Made by a program: the position numbers and the translations under genes. From NCBI GenBank assembly GCA_003151595.1, contig PLXW01000015.1:4871-51790 (forward strand): a stretch of 46,920 bases of DNA. Reading direction: 5' to 3'. Within the stretch, counting starts at the first letter, position 1; each line of letters begins with the position of its first letter. The DNA comes from Myxococcales bacterium (GTDB taxonomy: Bacteria > Myxococcota > Polyangia > Polyangiales > Polyangiaceae). The notes beneath the pieces were generated by a model that was not told where the DNA came from, searched no databases, and saw nothing but the letters and a program-made list of their open reading frames with translations. This document shows, piece after piece, positions 17,847 through 27,262 of the stretch.

Positions 17847-20800
17847 TCACGGCCGGTCGTCCACTACCCAGGTCACGCTTCCGTTGATGGCACCGTTGTT
17901 CCCGTTGCCCGATGAGTCGGACACCGTCGCCCCGCTTCCTTCGTCGAAATGCAGGAGGAGCGTGGTGTTGGCATCGTTGACGAATCGCTTCTGCGGAGTG
18001 AACGCGCTCGCGTAACGCACGACGTTCGACATCCGGATCTCGGCGAGCTTTCCGGTCAGGCCCCACTGGCCGCCGTCCGCGATGCCCAGCGTGACCCGGT
18101 CGCCCGTGATGCCGCTCCCCGGGTCCTGACAGCTCCCCGTCCCCACCTCCGTTCCATCGACCCAGGTGGTCGACGCGCCGCTGTTGCACGTCGCCGCGAA
18201 GTGATGCCACGCGGCTTGAGCCATGGTGTGGCCGTATTGCTGATCGACCTGCGCGCCGAGGTCGACCCACGGATCGAGCGCCGCCGCCGGAGTGATGAGG
18301 AACCGGACGGTGCAGCACGAGGTGAAATTTCCGCTGGCGGGAGCCTGCGCGAGAAGCGCCTCGTACATCGACGAGGCGTTCGTGTCCTCCTCGATCCAGC
18401 CTTCGATGGTGTAGAGCGTCCGGTTGTTCATGCTGGTGCCGCCCGGAATGGTGACCCAGCTGGCGGCCGAGTTGTTCGCGAAGTGAAGCACATGGCCCGG
18501 GCAGGCGCCGTGCGTCTCGCAGCCGTTCGTGTGATTGCCATCACAGTCGGAATAGCCGCTCTCGCAACCCGCGTATGCGCACGCGCCGGAGGCGCACGAG
18601 GGGCCATAGCTATTTTGCTCGGACGTCGCGCAGTTGACGACGCTGCCGCCGCACCACGAGCCGCAGTCATAGGTGTTCGTCGTCGGATTCGAGCAGCATG
18701 CGCCCACGTCGAGAAGTACCGAGACGCTGCCGCTTCCAGTGTTGGCTACCGCGAGATCGGGAGTCCCATTGGTGTCGAAGTCTCCGACGGCCACGAATTC
18801 AGGCGACGCTCCCACCGTGAGAGTACCCTGCGTCGCGAAGGTCCCCGTTCCTGAGCCGAGTAGAATCGTGACGTCGTTATCCACGGTGTTCGCGACTGCG
18901 AGGTCCGCCTTGCCATCCCCGTTGAAATCTCCGACGGCCAGCGACTGCGGATCCGATCCCACCGGGGGGGTGCTCTGCGTCGCGAAGGTCCCCGTTCCCG
19001 AGCCGAGTAGGACGGTGACTGTGTTACCGGCACTCGCGACGGCGAGGTCCGACTTGCCGTCCCCGTTGAAGTCTCCGACGGCCACCGAGTTCGGGTTCCC
19101 TCCCCCCAACGCTGCGGTACTGTGTACGGCAAAGGTCCCGGATCCAGAACCGATGAGAATGGTCACGTTGGGAGTAAGTGTCGAGACGGCGAGGTCTGGC
19201 ACGCGGTCCCCGTTGAAGTCTCCGACCACGACGAAGTTCGGGAATCCTGCTACGGCGGGATTGCTAGAAAAAGCGAAGGTGCCTGTTCCGGACCCGAGGA
19301 GGATATAGACGCCGTTATTGGTCGCCGCGACGGCGATGTCCAGCTTGCCGTCCCCGTTGAAGTCGCCAAGGGCCAGCCACATCAACGGCCCTCCCGGCAG
19401 TGAGATGTCGGGATTCGGCTTCGTGAAGGTTCCCGTTCCGGACCCCAGGAGGATGCTGATGCTGGCACTGCCCTCGTTCAATACGGCGAGGTCCGGCTTG
19501 CCGTCCCCATTCAAGTCTCCGGCGGCTAGCGACTGAGGACCCGATCCCACCGCGGGGGTACTCTGCGTCGCGAAGGTACCCGTTCCCGACCCGAGCAGGA
19601 CGCTGACGGTGCCAGCCGACGCGTTCGCGACGCCGAGGTCCGGCTTGCCGTCTCCATTGAAGTCTGCGACGGCCACCGGGATCGGAGCGGTCCCCGTGGG
19701 GAAGGGATGTTGCGTTCCAAACGCGCACGGCGTGGCCACGCAGGCCATGCTCACATGGGCGTCTTGCCCGCCGATCGCCTGGTTCGTTGCCGGGTTCGGG
19801 GTACAGGTCAGGCCGCCGCCCGACGTAGGAGCGATCTGATAGTGATCGGTCGCCGCAAACGCTCGCGGCATCGGCGCGATCCCGTTCGCCGAAAAGATCG
19901 CCGTGTCACCAGCATTGACGGAGTCCGTGACGGTCATCGCTCCAAAGTTCGCAGGGTAACCGGTGACCTGCACGACCGCCGTGTAGGTCGCCGAGAACGG
20001 CGCTCCCGCGGCCTGGAACTCCGTGATGCGACCGGCCTGGTCCCCAGCGAAGAGGACATAGGCGGAGCTCATGATGTCCACGGACGGGTTTGCAGCGGTG
20101 GTGCTGGTGGACGCGCTGAAGAAGCGCTCCTGGTACCCGTTGCACGCCGTGCCATCGGTCTTCTGAGTCGGGCCGACAGGAATGGCGACGAGGCTCCCTT
20201 CCGTCGTCGCGGTGTAGGCGACCCCGCCGACTTCGAAGGGTGTGCCGGTCACGCTGTTGCCCGTGGCCGGCTTGTAGACGCACCTGGCGCCGCCCGCGGG
20301 TGTCGAGACCTGGAGCTGGCCGAGGCCGTCGTTGACGAGGAACCGATCGGCTCCCGTGTTCGCGGCGCCCCGGGCGACCGAGAACTGGATGGGTGCGGTG
20401 TACGGACCGGAGTAGGACTCGGCGATGGTGCACGGCGTGGAGGCGATGGTGCCGCACGTGGTGGGGTCGACCGAGATGGATCGAATCGAGCCATTTCCGT
20501 TGTCCGCGATGTAGCTCGCGCCGCACACCGTGCCGTCGTATTGAGGCTCGAAGCCGCTGGCTGGGTGGCTACTGGCGCCGAGACTGACGCCGCCCGCACC
20601 GTTCAGCAGCGCCCCCGTCATGCTGTCGAGGATGAAGGTGTTGCCGGTCTTGTCCGCAAACACCACGTGGTTCCGTGTGACGGCGGGGGTGCACGTAGGA
20701 TCGGCGAAGACGTCGGGGCGGACGCCGTATTCGATGTTGTTGACCGTCGTCCCGAAGGCTCCGTTGAACGTCCACACCACGGCGCCAGTGGTCGCGTTGA

Positions 20801-21332
20801 GCGCGTACACGCGGTTCTGTCCCGCCGCGCAGGCGCCGTCGTTGGTCGCGACGTAGACGAGCGAGGCGGCGACGTTGACGGCGATCGTGCCGGTCACCTG
20901 ATCGTTGCACCCCGGGCGCGCGGTGCTCACGATATTCTGGGTCCAGACCGAGCCTCCAAGGAGGCCGTCGTTCGCGTGAACGACGCCGTCCGTCGTGGCG
21001 AAGAAGACGGTGGTGGACGTCATGTTCCACCAGATCGGCGTCAACTGGGTCGCGATCGTCGATCCAAAGACGACGTCGCCGCCGGCGAACACCGACGCTC
21101 CCGTCGACTCGTTGATCGCGACGAGGTTCGGCCCCGCGCCGACGTAGACATTGTTCAGCGAATAGCCGCCGAGCCCCACCGGCGTCGTGGTGTATGCGGC
21201 GCCCGCGCCCGCGTCATCCACGCACCACTTCGTATCGGTTCCGCACGTGCCCGCGTAGCTGGCGCGGTTCGACGCCACCAACGCAAGCCCGCAGACGGAG
21301 GACGCGAGCGCGATTCGTCGGGCGCGTCTCAT
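17847..21332 (-). CDS. Giant exported PQQ-like / FG-GAP / LamG protein
   Basis: The 1161-residue protein has a signal peptide (ALASSVCGLALVASNRASYAG). Residues about 40-540 form a PQQ-like beta-propeller with repeated LNATTGAVVWTF-type strands. Residues about 565-940 hold seven FG-GAP/VCBS repeats, six of them with the calcium loop D(F/L)NGDxxxD and one degenerate (DFDTNGTPD). Seven such repeats fit one integrin-like propeller. A Cys-rich stretch (about 945-1000) and a concanavalin-like LamG domain (about 1005-1155) follow. It is likely a secreted or surface adhesin or matrix protein. Its start overlaps the stop of the lipoprotein gene 21329-21913 as ATGA, so the two are translationally coupled. 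Confidence 0.88.
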   Translation of the reverse strand: MRRARRIALASSVCGLALVASNRASYAGTCGTDTKWCVDDAGAGAAYTTTPVGLGGYSLNNVYVGAGPNLVAINESTGASVFAGGDVVFGSTIATQLTPIWWNMTSTTVFFATTDGVVHANDGLLGGSVWTQNIVSTARPGCNDQVTGTIAVNVAASLVYVATNDGACAAGQNRVYALNATTGAVVWTFNGAFGTTVNNIEYGVRPDVFADPTCTPAVTRNHVVFADKTGNTFILDSMTGALLNGAGGVSLGASSHPASGFEPQYDGTVCGASYIADNGNGSIRSISVDPTTCGTIASTPCTIAESYSGPYTAPIQFSVARGAANTGADRFLVNDGLGQLQVSTPAGGARCVYKPATGNSVTGTPFEVGGVAYTATTEGSLVAIPVGPTQKTDGTACNGYQERFFSASTSTTAANPSVDIMSSAYVLFAGDQAGRITEFQAAGAPFSATYTAVVQVTGYPANFGAMTVTDSVNAGDTAIFSANGIAPMPRAFAATDHYQIAPTSGGGLTCTPNPATNQAIGGQDAHVSMACVATPCAFGTQHPFPTGTAPIPVAVADFNGDGKPDLGVANASAGTVSVLLGSGTGTFATQSTPAVGSGPQSLAAGDLNGDGKPDLAVLNEGSASISILLGSGTGTFTKPNPDISLPGGPLMWLALGDFNGDGKLDIAVAATNNGVYILLGSGTGTFAFSSNPAVAGFPNFVVVGDFNGDRVPDLAVSTLTPNVTILIGSGSGTFAVHSTAALGGGNPNSVAVGDFNGDGKSDLAVASAGNTVTVLLGSGTGTFATQSTPPVGSDPQSLAVGDFNGDGKADLAVANTVDNDVTILLGSGTGTFATQGTLTVGASPEFVAVGDFDTNGTPDLAVANTGSGSVSVLLDVGACCSNPTTNTYDCGSWCGGSVVNCATSEQNSYGPSCASGACAYAGCESGYSDCDGNHTNGCETHGACPGHVLHFANNSAASWVTIPGGTSMNNRTLYTIEGWIEEDTNASSMYEALLAQAPASGNFTSCCTVRFLITPAAALDPWVDLGAQVDQQYGHTMAQAAWHHFAATCNSGASTTWVDGTEVGTGSCQDPGSGITGDRVTLGIADGGQWGLTGKLAEIRMSNVVRYASAFTPQKRFVNDANTTLLLHFDEGSGATVSDSSGNGNNGAINGSVTWVVDDRP

Positions 21333-21913
21333 TGCGCGACTCCTTTCACGAGCGTGACGGTCGTGCGCGCGATCGGCTGCTGCGTCCCCAGGTGACCCAG
21401 GATCAGCGGGAACGTCCCCGTCTGGGCGCTCTTGCCCACGGCGGTGCCGCCGAGCTTCACGACGAACTGGGCCTCACCATGGGAGACGACCGAGACGTAG
21501 CCGGCGAGCACTCCGCCGGACGGGGACTGAAAGTTGAGTCCCAACGATTGCCCCTCGTACGCGGGACCCACCTTCGCCACGACGAAGAGGTCGTCGGTCC
21601 GGAGCACGTCGAAGGACGTCGCGGTCTGACCCGCCTGAAGCGCCGCCCACGAGGACGCCACTGCAATCGACGCGGAGGCCGGAATGGGAATCGGAATCAA
21701 GCCGCCGCTACTCGAGCCGCCGCTGGCGCTCGCGCCCGAGTCGCTTCCGGAACTCCCGCCGGAGCCGCTGCTGCCGGAGCTCGTGGACGTCGCCCCGCCC
21801 GCAGCCGCAGGCGGCTCACCCGGCATGGAGCCCGGCCCCGCGTTCTCGTTGCACCCCGAGACGACCAGGAAGCCGAGGACGTGTGCCCCCACGAAGCACA
21901 GGCAGCGATGCAT
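21329..21913 (-). CDS. Lipoprotein coupled to the giant FG-GAP protein
   Basis: The 194-residue protein starts at ATG 21913 (MHRCLCF); an upstream in-frame ATG at 22015 would add a non-signal stretch. It has a lipobox LVVSGC near residue 19, a Gly/Ser linker, and a beta-sandwich-like C-terminal part (LQSG-type strands ending TTVTLVKG). The C-terminal half resembles an Ig-like or pilus-associated fold but is not assigned. Coupled translation with the downstream adhesin suggests the pair acts together, for example as anchor and ligand-binding partner; this is inferred. Confidence 0.75.
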   Translation of the reverse strand: MHRCLCFVGAHVLGFLVVSGCNENAGPGSMPGEPPAAAGGATSTSSGSSGSGGSSGSDSGASASGGSSSGGLIPIPIPASASIAVASSWAALQAGQTATSFDVLRTDDLFVVAKVGPAYEGQSLGLNFQSPSGGVLAGYVSVVSHGEAQFVVKLGGTAVGKSAQTGTFPLILGHLGTQQPIARTTVTLVKGVAQ

Positions 21914-22044
21914 GGTCCTCTTGACCGCCTTGGCCGTTGGCGACGCACGGACGGTTTCTCGAACCGTAGCTTCCGGCCGACCCACGGGGAGGGCCTTCGA
22001 GGGAGGCATCTTCAAATGTGTGGGGGACCTACCGACGTTGGGCG

Positions 22045-22110
22045 CCGGACGTGGCTAAGATCGAATCCTCCGTGGCGCGCTGAACGCCCCAATCGCGTGG
22101 CGCGGCGATA
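22045..22110 (+). repeat. Degenerate tRNA scar 4 with host flank
   Basis: The 3' end TCGAATCCTCCGTGGCGCGC (22061-22080), the following TGAACGCCCC and the later CGCGGCGATA match scar 3 and its flank. The part corresponding to the anticodon arm (22045-22060) is heavily mutated. It is an old copy of the same scar. Confidence 0.65.
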
Positions 22111-22118
22111 GAGGCCCT

Positions 22119-24203
22119 TCACCGCATCGATAGCTCCGGGTTCCCCTCGATGACCCGCTGCTCGAGCCTCGGCCGATCCCCCGCCTTCCACATCGGGGCG
22201 AGGTGGGCGACCCGATAAAGGAGAGGCCCGCCGTCCTCGCGCTCGCTCCGCTCGATCGGCCGCGGGATACACACGAACTCGCACTCGAACGCGTCGCTCG
22301 ACACCCGCGCGACGGCGTAGCCGTGCCCTCCCATGTCGAGGAACGAGAGGTGCGGAGCGAGATCGGGGTTCGACACCTCCTTCGCGCGGGAGAGGTCTCC
22401 GGATCGCTCGTACTCGAGGCAGCTCCGGACGCCGCGGCGCATGAGGAGGTTGATCGCGGGCTCGACGACGGAGCGCCCCGGCGGCTGCGCGAGATAGAGC
22501 GCGCGGAGCGGGTGATCCTTCGGGAAGCTGTGCTCGAGCGACTCGACGGCTCCGGGGGCCGAGATCGAGCCGGTGATGAACGCGACGCCGATCGGCTCGA
22601 AGGGGAGAGGAGGCAGCCCCTTGGCCGCGAGACCGGCCCAGAAGCTATGGCGGTCGCCCGAGACGGTGGCAAAGCCGGTGATGCCATGACGAGCGACGTG
22701 ATCGTAGATCTCGGCGCGCTCTTGGTATGCGGTCGCGTAGTCACCGGCACCGAAGCTCGCGTACCCCGCACCGGGCCAGGGCTTGGTGATCCCGGAGGGG
22801 AGGTTCTGCGGATCAACACGGCCGTCGAGCGTGCCCTGCGAGTTCGCCCAGACCTTCCATGTCGCGGAGGACGACCGGAGGCGCTCGAGGAACCACGCCT
22901 TCTGCCGCTCTCCGAGGAGGGTCTGCGCGGGCTGGTCGCGGCGGAAGTTCGGCACTCGGATCTCGCCAAACGGGATGTCCTTGGGGGGCTTTCCGCCGCC
23001 GAAGTCGCGCCCGGCGTCGAGGATCGCGATCACCTCCTCGGCGATGAGATCGGGGAAGTCGTTCGTCGTCAGAGGGTCGGTCTCTGCGCTGTTGCCCGGA
23101 TCCTCCGAGCGGTAGCTGTGCTGATCGGTGATGACGAGCTCGACGTGGCGCCCCCAGCGCAGAGCGCGGTACCCGGTGAGGCTCTCGATCGCGGCGAGGT
23201 TGTTCGGCTCCTGCCCGAGCCCGTGGGCGTCGAACGTGGTGACGGGAGCATCGACGACCTTCGGCGGATCGAACTCGTCGAGCGACGCGCTCTTCGGCAT
23301 CCGTACGCGCGCCGGCTGGTACTCGAACCAGGCCTGATTCGCGGCGACCTTGCGGGTCTGCGCCGGGCGCGTCTTGCCGTCGAAGACCTGGACCCCCTGC
23401 CAGCCCTGCCAGGAGTACTCGTGGTTGTCCCACATCGCGACGAACGGCCAGCGCGCGCGCGCGTCCTGCAGATCCGGATCGTGCAGGTATCCCCGGTAGA
23501 CCGCGCGGTAGTCGTCGACCGTCGTGGGGATGTGAAAATCGGAGATCTTCTCGCCGCTCGGGTACCGCGCGACCTCGCGCAGCCGGCGATCGTACATCCC
23601 CTTCGGTCGGTCCTCGGGGTACCAGAGGATCTCGTAGATGAAGTCACCGAGGTGCAGGACGAAGTCGATCCGATCCCCTTCGGCGGCGCGCTCGTCTTCG
23701 AAGATCATTCGACGGTAGGCGTTCTGCGCCCCCTGGTTGACGTTCTGGCAGCTCACGAACGTGAACCGAACCGCTCGGGGATCGTCGTGCTCCGGTGCCG
23801 TGCGCGTGCGCCCGACACGACTGGCGAAGCCCTCCTCGTCGGTGAAGCGGTACCAGTACGTCCGCGCCGGCGCGAGCCCGCCGACGAGCACGCGGCAGGT
23901 CCAGTCCGAAGCGGCCGAGACCCGCGCCGGCGCGGAGGCGATCACGCGCTGGAAGGTGCTGTCTTCCGACACCTCCACGACCAGTCGTGCGCCGCGCCGT
24001 CCATCCGAGTACGGGCGCCGCGTCCAGAGCAGCACGCTGTCGGCCTCCGGATCTCCGGAGGCGACCCCCTGCGGATACAGATCGCGGCGCTCGCGCGACG
24101 CGATCTGCGTCGCTCGTGGGCTCACGTGGCACGCGGCGAACGACGCGCCGAGTGCGACGGCGGACGCGACGAAGCGACGCCTGCTCATTTCGCTCATCGG
24201 CAT
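22119..24203 (-). CDS. PhoD-like alkaline phosphatase/phosphodiesterase, Tat-exported
   Basis: The 694-residue protein starts at one of the ATGs 24203, 24197 or 24188. Its N-terminus has a twin-arginine signal (MSRRRFVASAVALGASFAAC), with a Cys that may be lipidated. A PhoD N-terminal domain (about 40-130, GVASGDPEADSVLLWTR) precedes the metallophosphatase domain. Metal-binding motifs are visible: FVSCQN, HLGDFIYE, MWDNHEYSWQG and VSGDRHSFWAG. PhoD enzymes hydrolyse phosphomono- and diesters outside the cytoplasm with Ca/Fe. It is longer than the usual 500-580 residues because of an insertion after the metal-binding Asn region. No pho-box-like promoter was identified. Confidence 0.9.
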   Translation of the reverse strand: MPMSEMSRRRFVASAVALGASFAACHVSPRATQIASRERRDLYPQGVASGDPEADSVLLWTRRPYSDGRRGARLVVEVSEDSTFQRVIASAPARVSAASDWTCRVLVGGLAPARTYWYRFTDEEGFASRVGRTRTAPEHDDPRAVRFTFVSCQNVNQGAQNAYRRMIFEDERAAEGDRIDFVLHLGDFIYEILWYPEDRPKGMYDRRLREVARYPSGEKISDFHIPTTVDDYRAVYRGYLHDPDLQDARARWPFVAMWDNHEYSWQGWQGVQVFDGKTRPAQTRKVAANQAWFEYQPARVRMPKSASLDEFDPPKVVDAPVTTFDAHGLGQEPNNLAAIESLTGYRALRWGRHVELVITDQHSYRSEDPGNSAETDPLTTNDFPDLIAEEVIAILDAGRDFGGGKPPKDIPFGEIRVPNFRRDQPAQTLLGERQKAWFLERLRSSSATWKVWANSQGTLDGRVDPQNLPSGITKPWPGAGYASFGAGDYATAYQERAEIYDHVARHGITGFATVSGDRHSFWAGLAAKGLPPLPFEPIGVAFITGSISAPGAVESLEHSFPKDHPLRALYLAQPPGRSVVEPAINLLMRRGVRSCLEYERSGDLSRAKEVSNPDLAPHLSFLDMGGHGYAVARVSSDAFECEFVCIPRPIERSEREDGGPLLYRVAHLAPMWKAGDRPRLEQRVIEGNPELSMR

Positions 24204-24255
24204 TCGGGTCAGAACACCGAGCGGCCCGAAAGGTTCGTTCAGGACCCGCGTAGCG

Positions 24256-25809
24256 CTAATTCGAAACCGACCACGCCGTGAGGCGGAGCGTTCCATCCTG
24301 CGGCAACGGCGGCGCCGTGGGCGGACCGGCGGTTTCGACGATGCCGATCGGCGACGTCGGCGCGAGCGCGGACGCGACCTGACGGAGGTCGCGGTAGTCC
24401 GTGAGGAACGTCGCGTCCATGAACTCGACGACCGGCGAATACGCGAACGTCGCGTCCGGAGACGGCGCCCACGCCGCCGCGCTCGCAGGCAGCTCCGGCG
24501 CGCGGAACGACGTCGTCGACGGAGGAAGCACGAAGGTCCACGACGCGGTGACCGGCGTTCCGTTCACCGTGCCGCTCCATTGCAGGAGCGCGAACGCGCC
24601 GTCGGTCGACGCGAGCGAGTCGCTCGACGTGATGGCGATCGACGGACGCGGATCGACGCCGCCATCGGCACCTGCGTCGGCTCCGCTCAATTGCGAGGCC
24701 GTGATCTCCGGCAAGAGCTGCGAGAAGTCGATGGCGAACGCTTGCGCGCTCGTCGGCGAGTCTGCGCGCGTCGCGATCGCCTGCACAGCCGAGACGTAAT
24801 TCGTACCCGTGGACGTCGGCACTCGTTCGTGTGCCATCTCGTATTGCACGAAGTCCGCGTACCCGACGTGACTGGTCACGGCGATCGAGCCCACGCCGCC
24901 GTCGAACGGGGCGTAGCCGGGCCACACGTTGAGCTCCGTGTAGACCGGCGCGCCGGACGCGTATTCGCTGAAGACGAGCTGCTCGCGGAGTAGGTCCGCG
25001 GGCTCGGCCACGTTCGTCGCCGTGACCGTGTGCTGCACGACGTTGGTCGACCACGGAGCCGCAGCGAGATCGACGACGTAGTCACCGACGTCGTCCATTC
25101 CGCCGTCCGGATCCGCGACCTTCTCGAACGTGAAGCCGATCTGCGTCCCGCCGTCGTCCAGCGCCTCGACCAAGATCGGGAACTTCGCGGGAGACGGTTG
25201 GCAATAGGGGTCGTTGATGTAGCTCGTGAAGCCGAGGCCGGCGGCGGCGCCGCACCGCCCGATCTGCGCGGAGTAGCTCGCCGTGCCGGCGGGCGGGTTC
25301 GGCGGATAGGTTGGGACGACGGCCCGATTGCTCCCGAACTGGTACGCCGTCGTGTCGATCGCCTGGAGGACGTCGCCGGGCTCGATGCCGACGATCGTGA
25401 CCGCCGCGTACAGGTCTCCGCCGACGACCGCGCCGGGCGTCACGAAGAGCGCGGTCACCGACGTCGCGGGCGAGATCCACGACGCGTGCCCGGTGGCATC
25501 GGTCGTCTGCGTGCCGACCACTGCGCCGTTCGCGTCGTGGAGCACGAGCGTGACGTTCGCCACCGGATCGCCGGCGCGCGTGACCGTCGTCATCGTGACC
25601 GGCGCGCTCGCGTCGAGGCCAGTGTCGACCGACCCGGCGTCGACCGAGCCGGTGTCGCCCACCGCGTCCGGGGCCCCGCTCCCGGCCTCGGGGCTCGGGG
25701 AGCCGCCGTCGGTCGCGGGAGAATGCACCGCGTCGTCGCCGCTGCACGCGACGACCGTGAGGGTGCCCAGCGAGAGCGCGGAGGCGAGAAGAACGAGATG
25801 TCTAAGCAT
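24256..25809 (-). CDS. Large lipoprotein with carboxypeptidase-regulatory-like domain
   Basis: The 517-residue protein starts at ATG 25809. It has a signal peptide and lipobox TVVAC (Cys22), then an Asp/Gly/Ser linker. Residues about 75-145 resemble an Ig-like carrier or carboxypeptidase-regulatory domain (DPVANVTLVLHDANGAVVG, ATDATGHASW-type turns). The rest is not recognised. It lies 52 bp upstream of the PhoD-like gene on the same strand, so it may be in one transcription unit with it. Confidence 0.75.
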   Translation of the reverse strand: MLRHLVLLASALSLGTLTVVACSGDDAVHSPATDGGSPSPEAGSGAPDAVGDTGSVDAGSVDTGLDASAPVTMTTVTRAGDPVANVTLVLHDANGAVVGTQTTDATGHASWISPATSVTALFVTPGAVVGGDLYAAVTIVGIEPGDVLQAIDTTAYQFGSNRAVVPTYPPNPPAGTASYSAQIGRCGAAAGLGFTSYINDPYCQPSPAKFPILVEALDDGGTQIGFTFEKVADPDGGMDDVGDYVVDLAAAPWSTNVVQHTVTATNVAEPADLLREQLVFSEYASGAPVYTELNVWPGYAPFDGGVGSIAVTSHVGYADFVQYEMAHERVPTSTGTNYVSAVQAIATRADSPTSAQAFAIDFSQLLPEITASQLSGADAGADGGVDPRPSIAITSSDSLASTDGAFALLQWSGTVNGTPVTASWTFVLPPSTTSFRAPELPASAAAWAPSPDATFAYSPVVEFMDATFLTDYRDLRQVASALAPTSPIGIVETAGPPTAPPLPQDGTLRLTAWSVSN

Positions 25810-26002
25810 GGGAGTGTTGATGAGCGCCGGACGAGAGGAATTCAGACTCCTCACCTGGACGATGGGGCTCTTCGAGCGCGCGCGCATGTCACCCAAATGC
25901 GGACGATACTCGCCGACGATCAGGGTGATTCGATCGCGCGCGAGGGTCGCGCGGCGACCACCCTCGGCACCAGGCGAAACCATCGCCGCGAGCCTGTCAG
26001 CG

Positions 26003-26623
26003 CTAGTGCCGCGCGTCGACGAACGAGGAATGCCTCGCCAGTGAGTCAACAGCGTCTGCAATCCACTGTGGAAGTGGGCCGTACACCTTGCGAAGCGCCC
26101 CTTCGCTCGTTCTGACGAGCAACGCCGCGTCGGCATCGTCGACCGAGTTGTCGAAGACGTAGACTCTGTCCGCGAGTCGTATTGCTGCGGACAAGTTCGC
26201 CATCGACTTCGTGTAGCGAGAAACGATCTTCTCGAGAGGAACGCTGTGCCCTCCGGCCATGATCCGCCCCGCGACCCGTGCCGCGTTGATTCTCGGATCG
26301 CTCGTGCCGACGAAGAAGACGCGGACGAAGTATCCGGCTTGGAGCGCCCGCCTGACGAAGTCGATCTTGTCGGGCGCCGAGAACACGGTCTCGAACGCGA
26401 TCCCCTTGCGCTCCTTGAGCAGCTCCTCTCGCCGCGTCTGAGCCCAGTCGGCCGCCTGCCTTACGGCCGCCGGCTCGTTCCAGTCACCGAATCGGTCGCG
26501 TGCGATCTCGTCGGGGTTGAGGTACTCGACCCCCTCGCTCCAGTGTTCGGCCCGGAGCCGCGTCGTGATCGTCGTCTTGCCGGCTCCGTTTGGCCCCGCG
26601 ATCACGAGAAGGGCAGGCTTCAC
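26003..26623 (-). CDS. Zeta-toxin-like kinase
   Basis: The 206-residue protein starts at GTG 26623, which overlaps the stop of the partner gene as GTGA. It has a Walker A motif GPNGAGKTT at 10-18, the zeta signatures YLNPDEIARD and IAFETVFS, and a downstream Arg-rich lid (FFVGTSDPRINAARV). Zeta toxins phosphorylate UDP-N-acetylglucosamine and block wall synthesis; related stand-alone kinases exist, so the substrate is inferred. The partner is not a classical epsilon antitoxin. Confidence 0.88.
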   Translation of the reverse strand: MKPALLVIAGPNGAGKTTITTRLRAEHWSEGVEYLNPDEIARDRFGDWNEPAAVRQAADWAQTRREELLKERKGIAFETVFSAPDKIDFVRRALQAGYFVRVFFVGTSDPRINAARVAGRIMAGGHSVPLEKIVSRYTKSMANLSAAIRLADRVYVFDNSVDDADAALLVRTSEGALRKVYGPLPQWIADAVDSLARHSSFVDARH

Positions 26624-26811
26624 CGGCCGGAGCCGCTTGCGAGTCGCGCCAGCGCCTCTTCGCGCGCATGCGCAATGTCGCTCCGGAGTCTCTCCAGCCG
26701 CACCCGCTCCGCGTCCTTCAAGCCCGCGAACGCTCGCTTCATGAGCCCAGTGAGCTGCTCGTCGGACGGCTCGTAGTCCGGATCGGCGAGGTTCGGTTGC
26801 GGCTCGTTCAC
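26620..26811 (-). CDS. Small helical partner (putative antitoxin) of the zeta-like toxin
   Basis: The 63-residue protein starts at GTG 26811 and is acidic then charged-helical (DEQLTGLMKRAFAGLKDAER, ending in LARLASGSGR). Position and coupling by a 4-bp overlap suggest it is the antitoxin, although it shows no similarity to epsilon that I can see. Its own GTG overlaps a TGA that ends another open frame (EEYDTLLS, stop at 26808), so a further coupled upstream gene is possible but not shown. Confidence 0.7.
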   Translation of the reverse strand: MNEPQPNLADPDYEPSDEQLTGLMKRAFAGLKDAERVRLERLRSDIAHAREEALARLASGSGR

Positions 26812-27028
26812 GACAGAAGCGTATCGTATTCCTCGATCGGTGCCACTCGCGCGCGCCCCCGGGCATCCAGGCTCTCACTCGTCGCGCCTCTCGCTCCTCC
26901 ACCTGCTCCGTTCCGTACTCCATCGGGGTCGGAGCACGCGCGAACGGTTCGCGTTCGTCCAGCACGCTCACGTTGAGGACGCCGCGCGAGCGTCCTTCGA
27001 TCTCCATGACCGCCGCCACGTACGTGCC

Positions 27029-27220
27029 TCAGGTGGAGCAAGTCAGGAAGTCGGTGATCCCGAGGGCGAACCTGTACCGCTGAAGTCCTTCGGGCTGCTG
27101 GACCTCGACGACGAGCTGACCTGCCGCATCGGACGCGCCGAGCTGCTCCCGCGCGCGGCCGAACATCGCGCGAACCTTGGCGTCGTGAGTGTCTCCGCGG
27201 GCCGCGGGGATCCCGGACAC
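27029..27220 (-). CDS. Small protein bounded by in-frame TGA codons
   Basis: The reading from GTG 27220 gives 63 residues (GDTHDAKVRAMFGRAREQLG, then LQRYRFALGITDFLTCST) with strong codon bias. There is no ribosome-binding site. Coding quality continues upstream in the same frame to the TGA that ends the XRE gene at 27263. It also continues downstream beyond its own TGA at 27029 for about 45 codons (VAAVMEIEGRSRGVLNVSV). So it may be one segment of a longer gene cut by nonsense mutations or read through, or an independent small gene. The family is not recognised. Confidence 0.5.
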   Translation of the reverse strand: MSGIPAARGDTHDAKVRAMFGRAREQLGASDAAGQLVVEVQQPEGLQRYRFALGITDFLTCST

Positions 27221-27262
27221 GACGACGAGGCGGCCGACGCCCGTGACCGGCGCATCCAGGCG

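Noticed and set aside
18750..19660. Second tandem repeat array as a possible CRISPR or satellite
   Set aside because: The recurring segments encode calcium-binding FG-GAP repeats in one open frame.
22203..24281. 692-codon open frame antisense to the PhoD-like gene
   Set aside because: The PhoD motifs and Tat signal are on the minus strand; the plus frame has no motif and is Arg/Glu/Leu-biased shadow.
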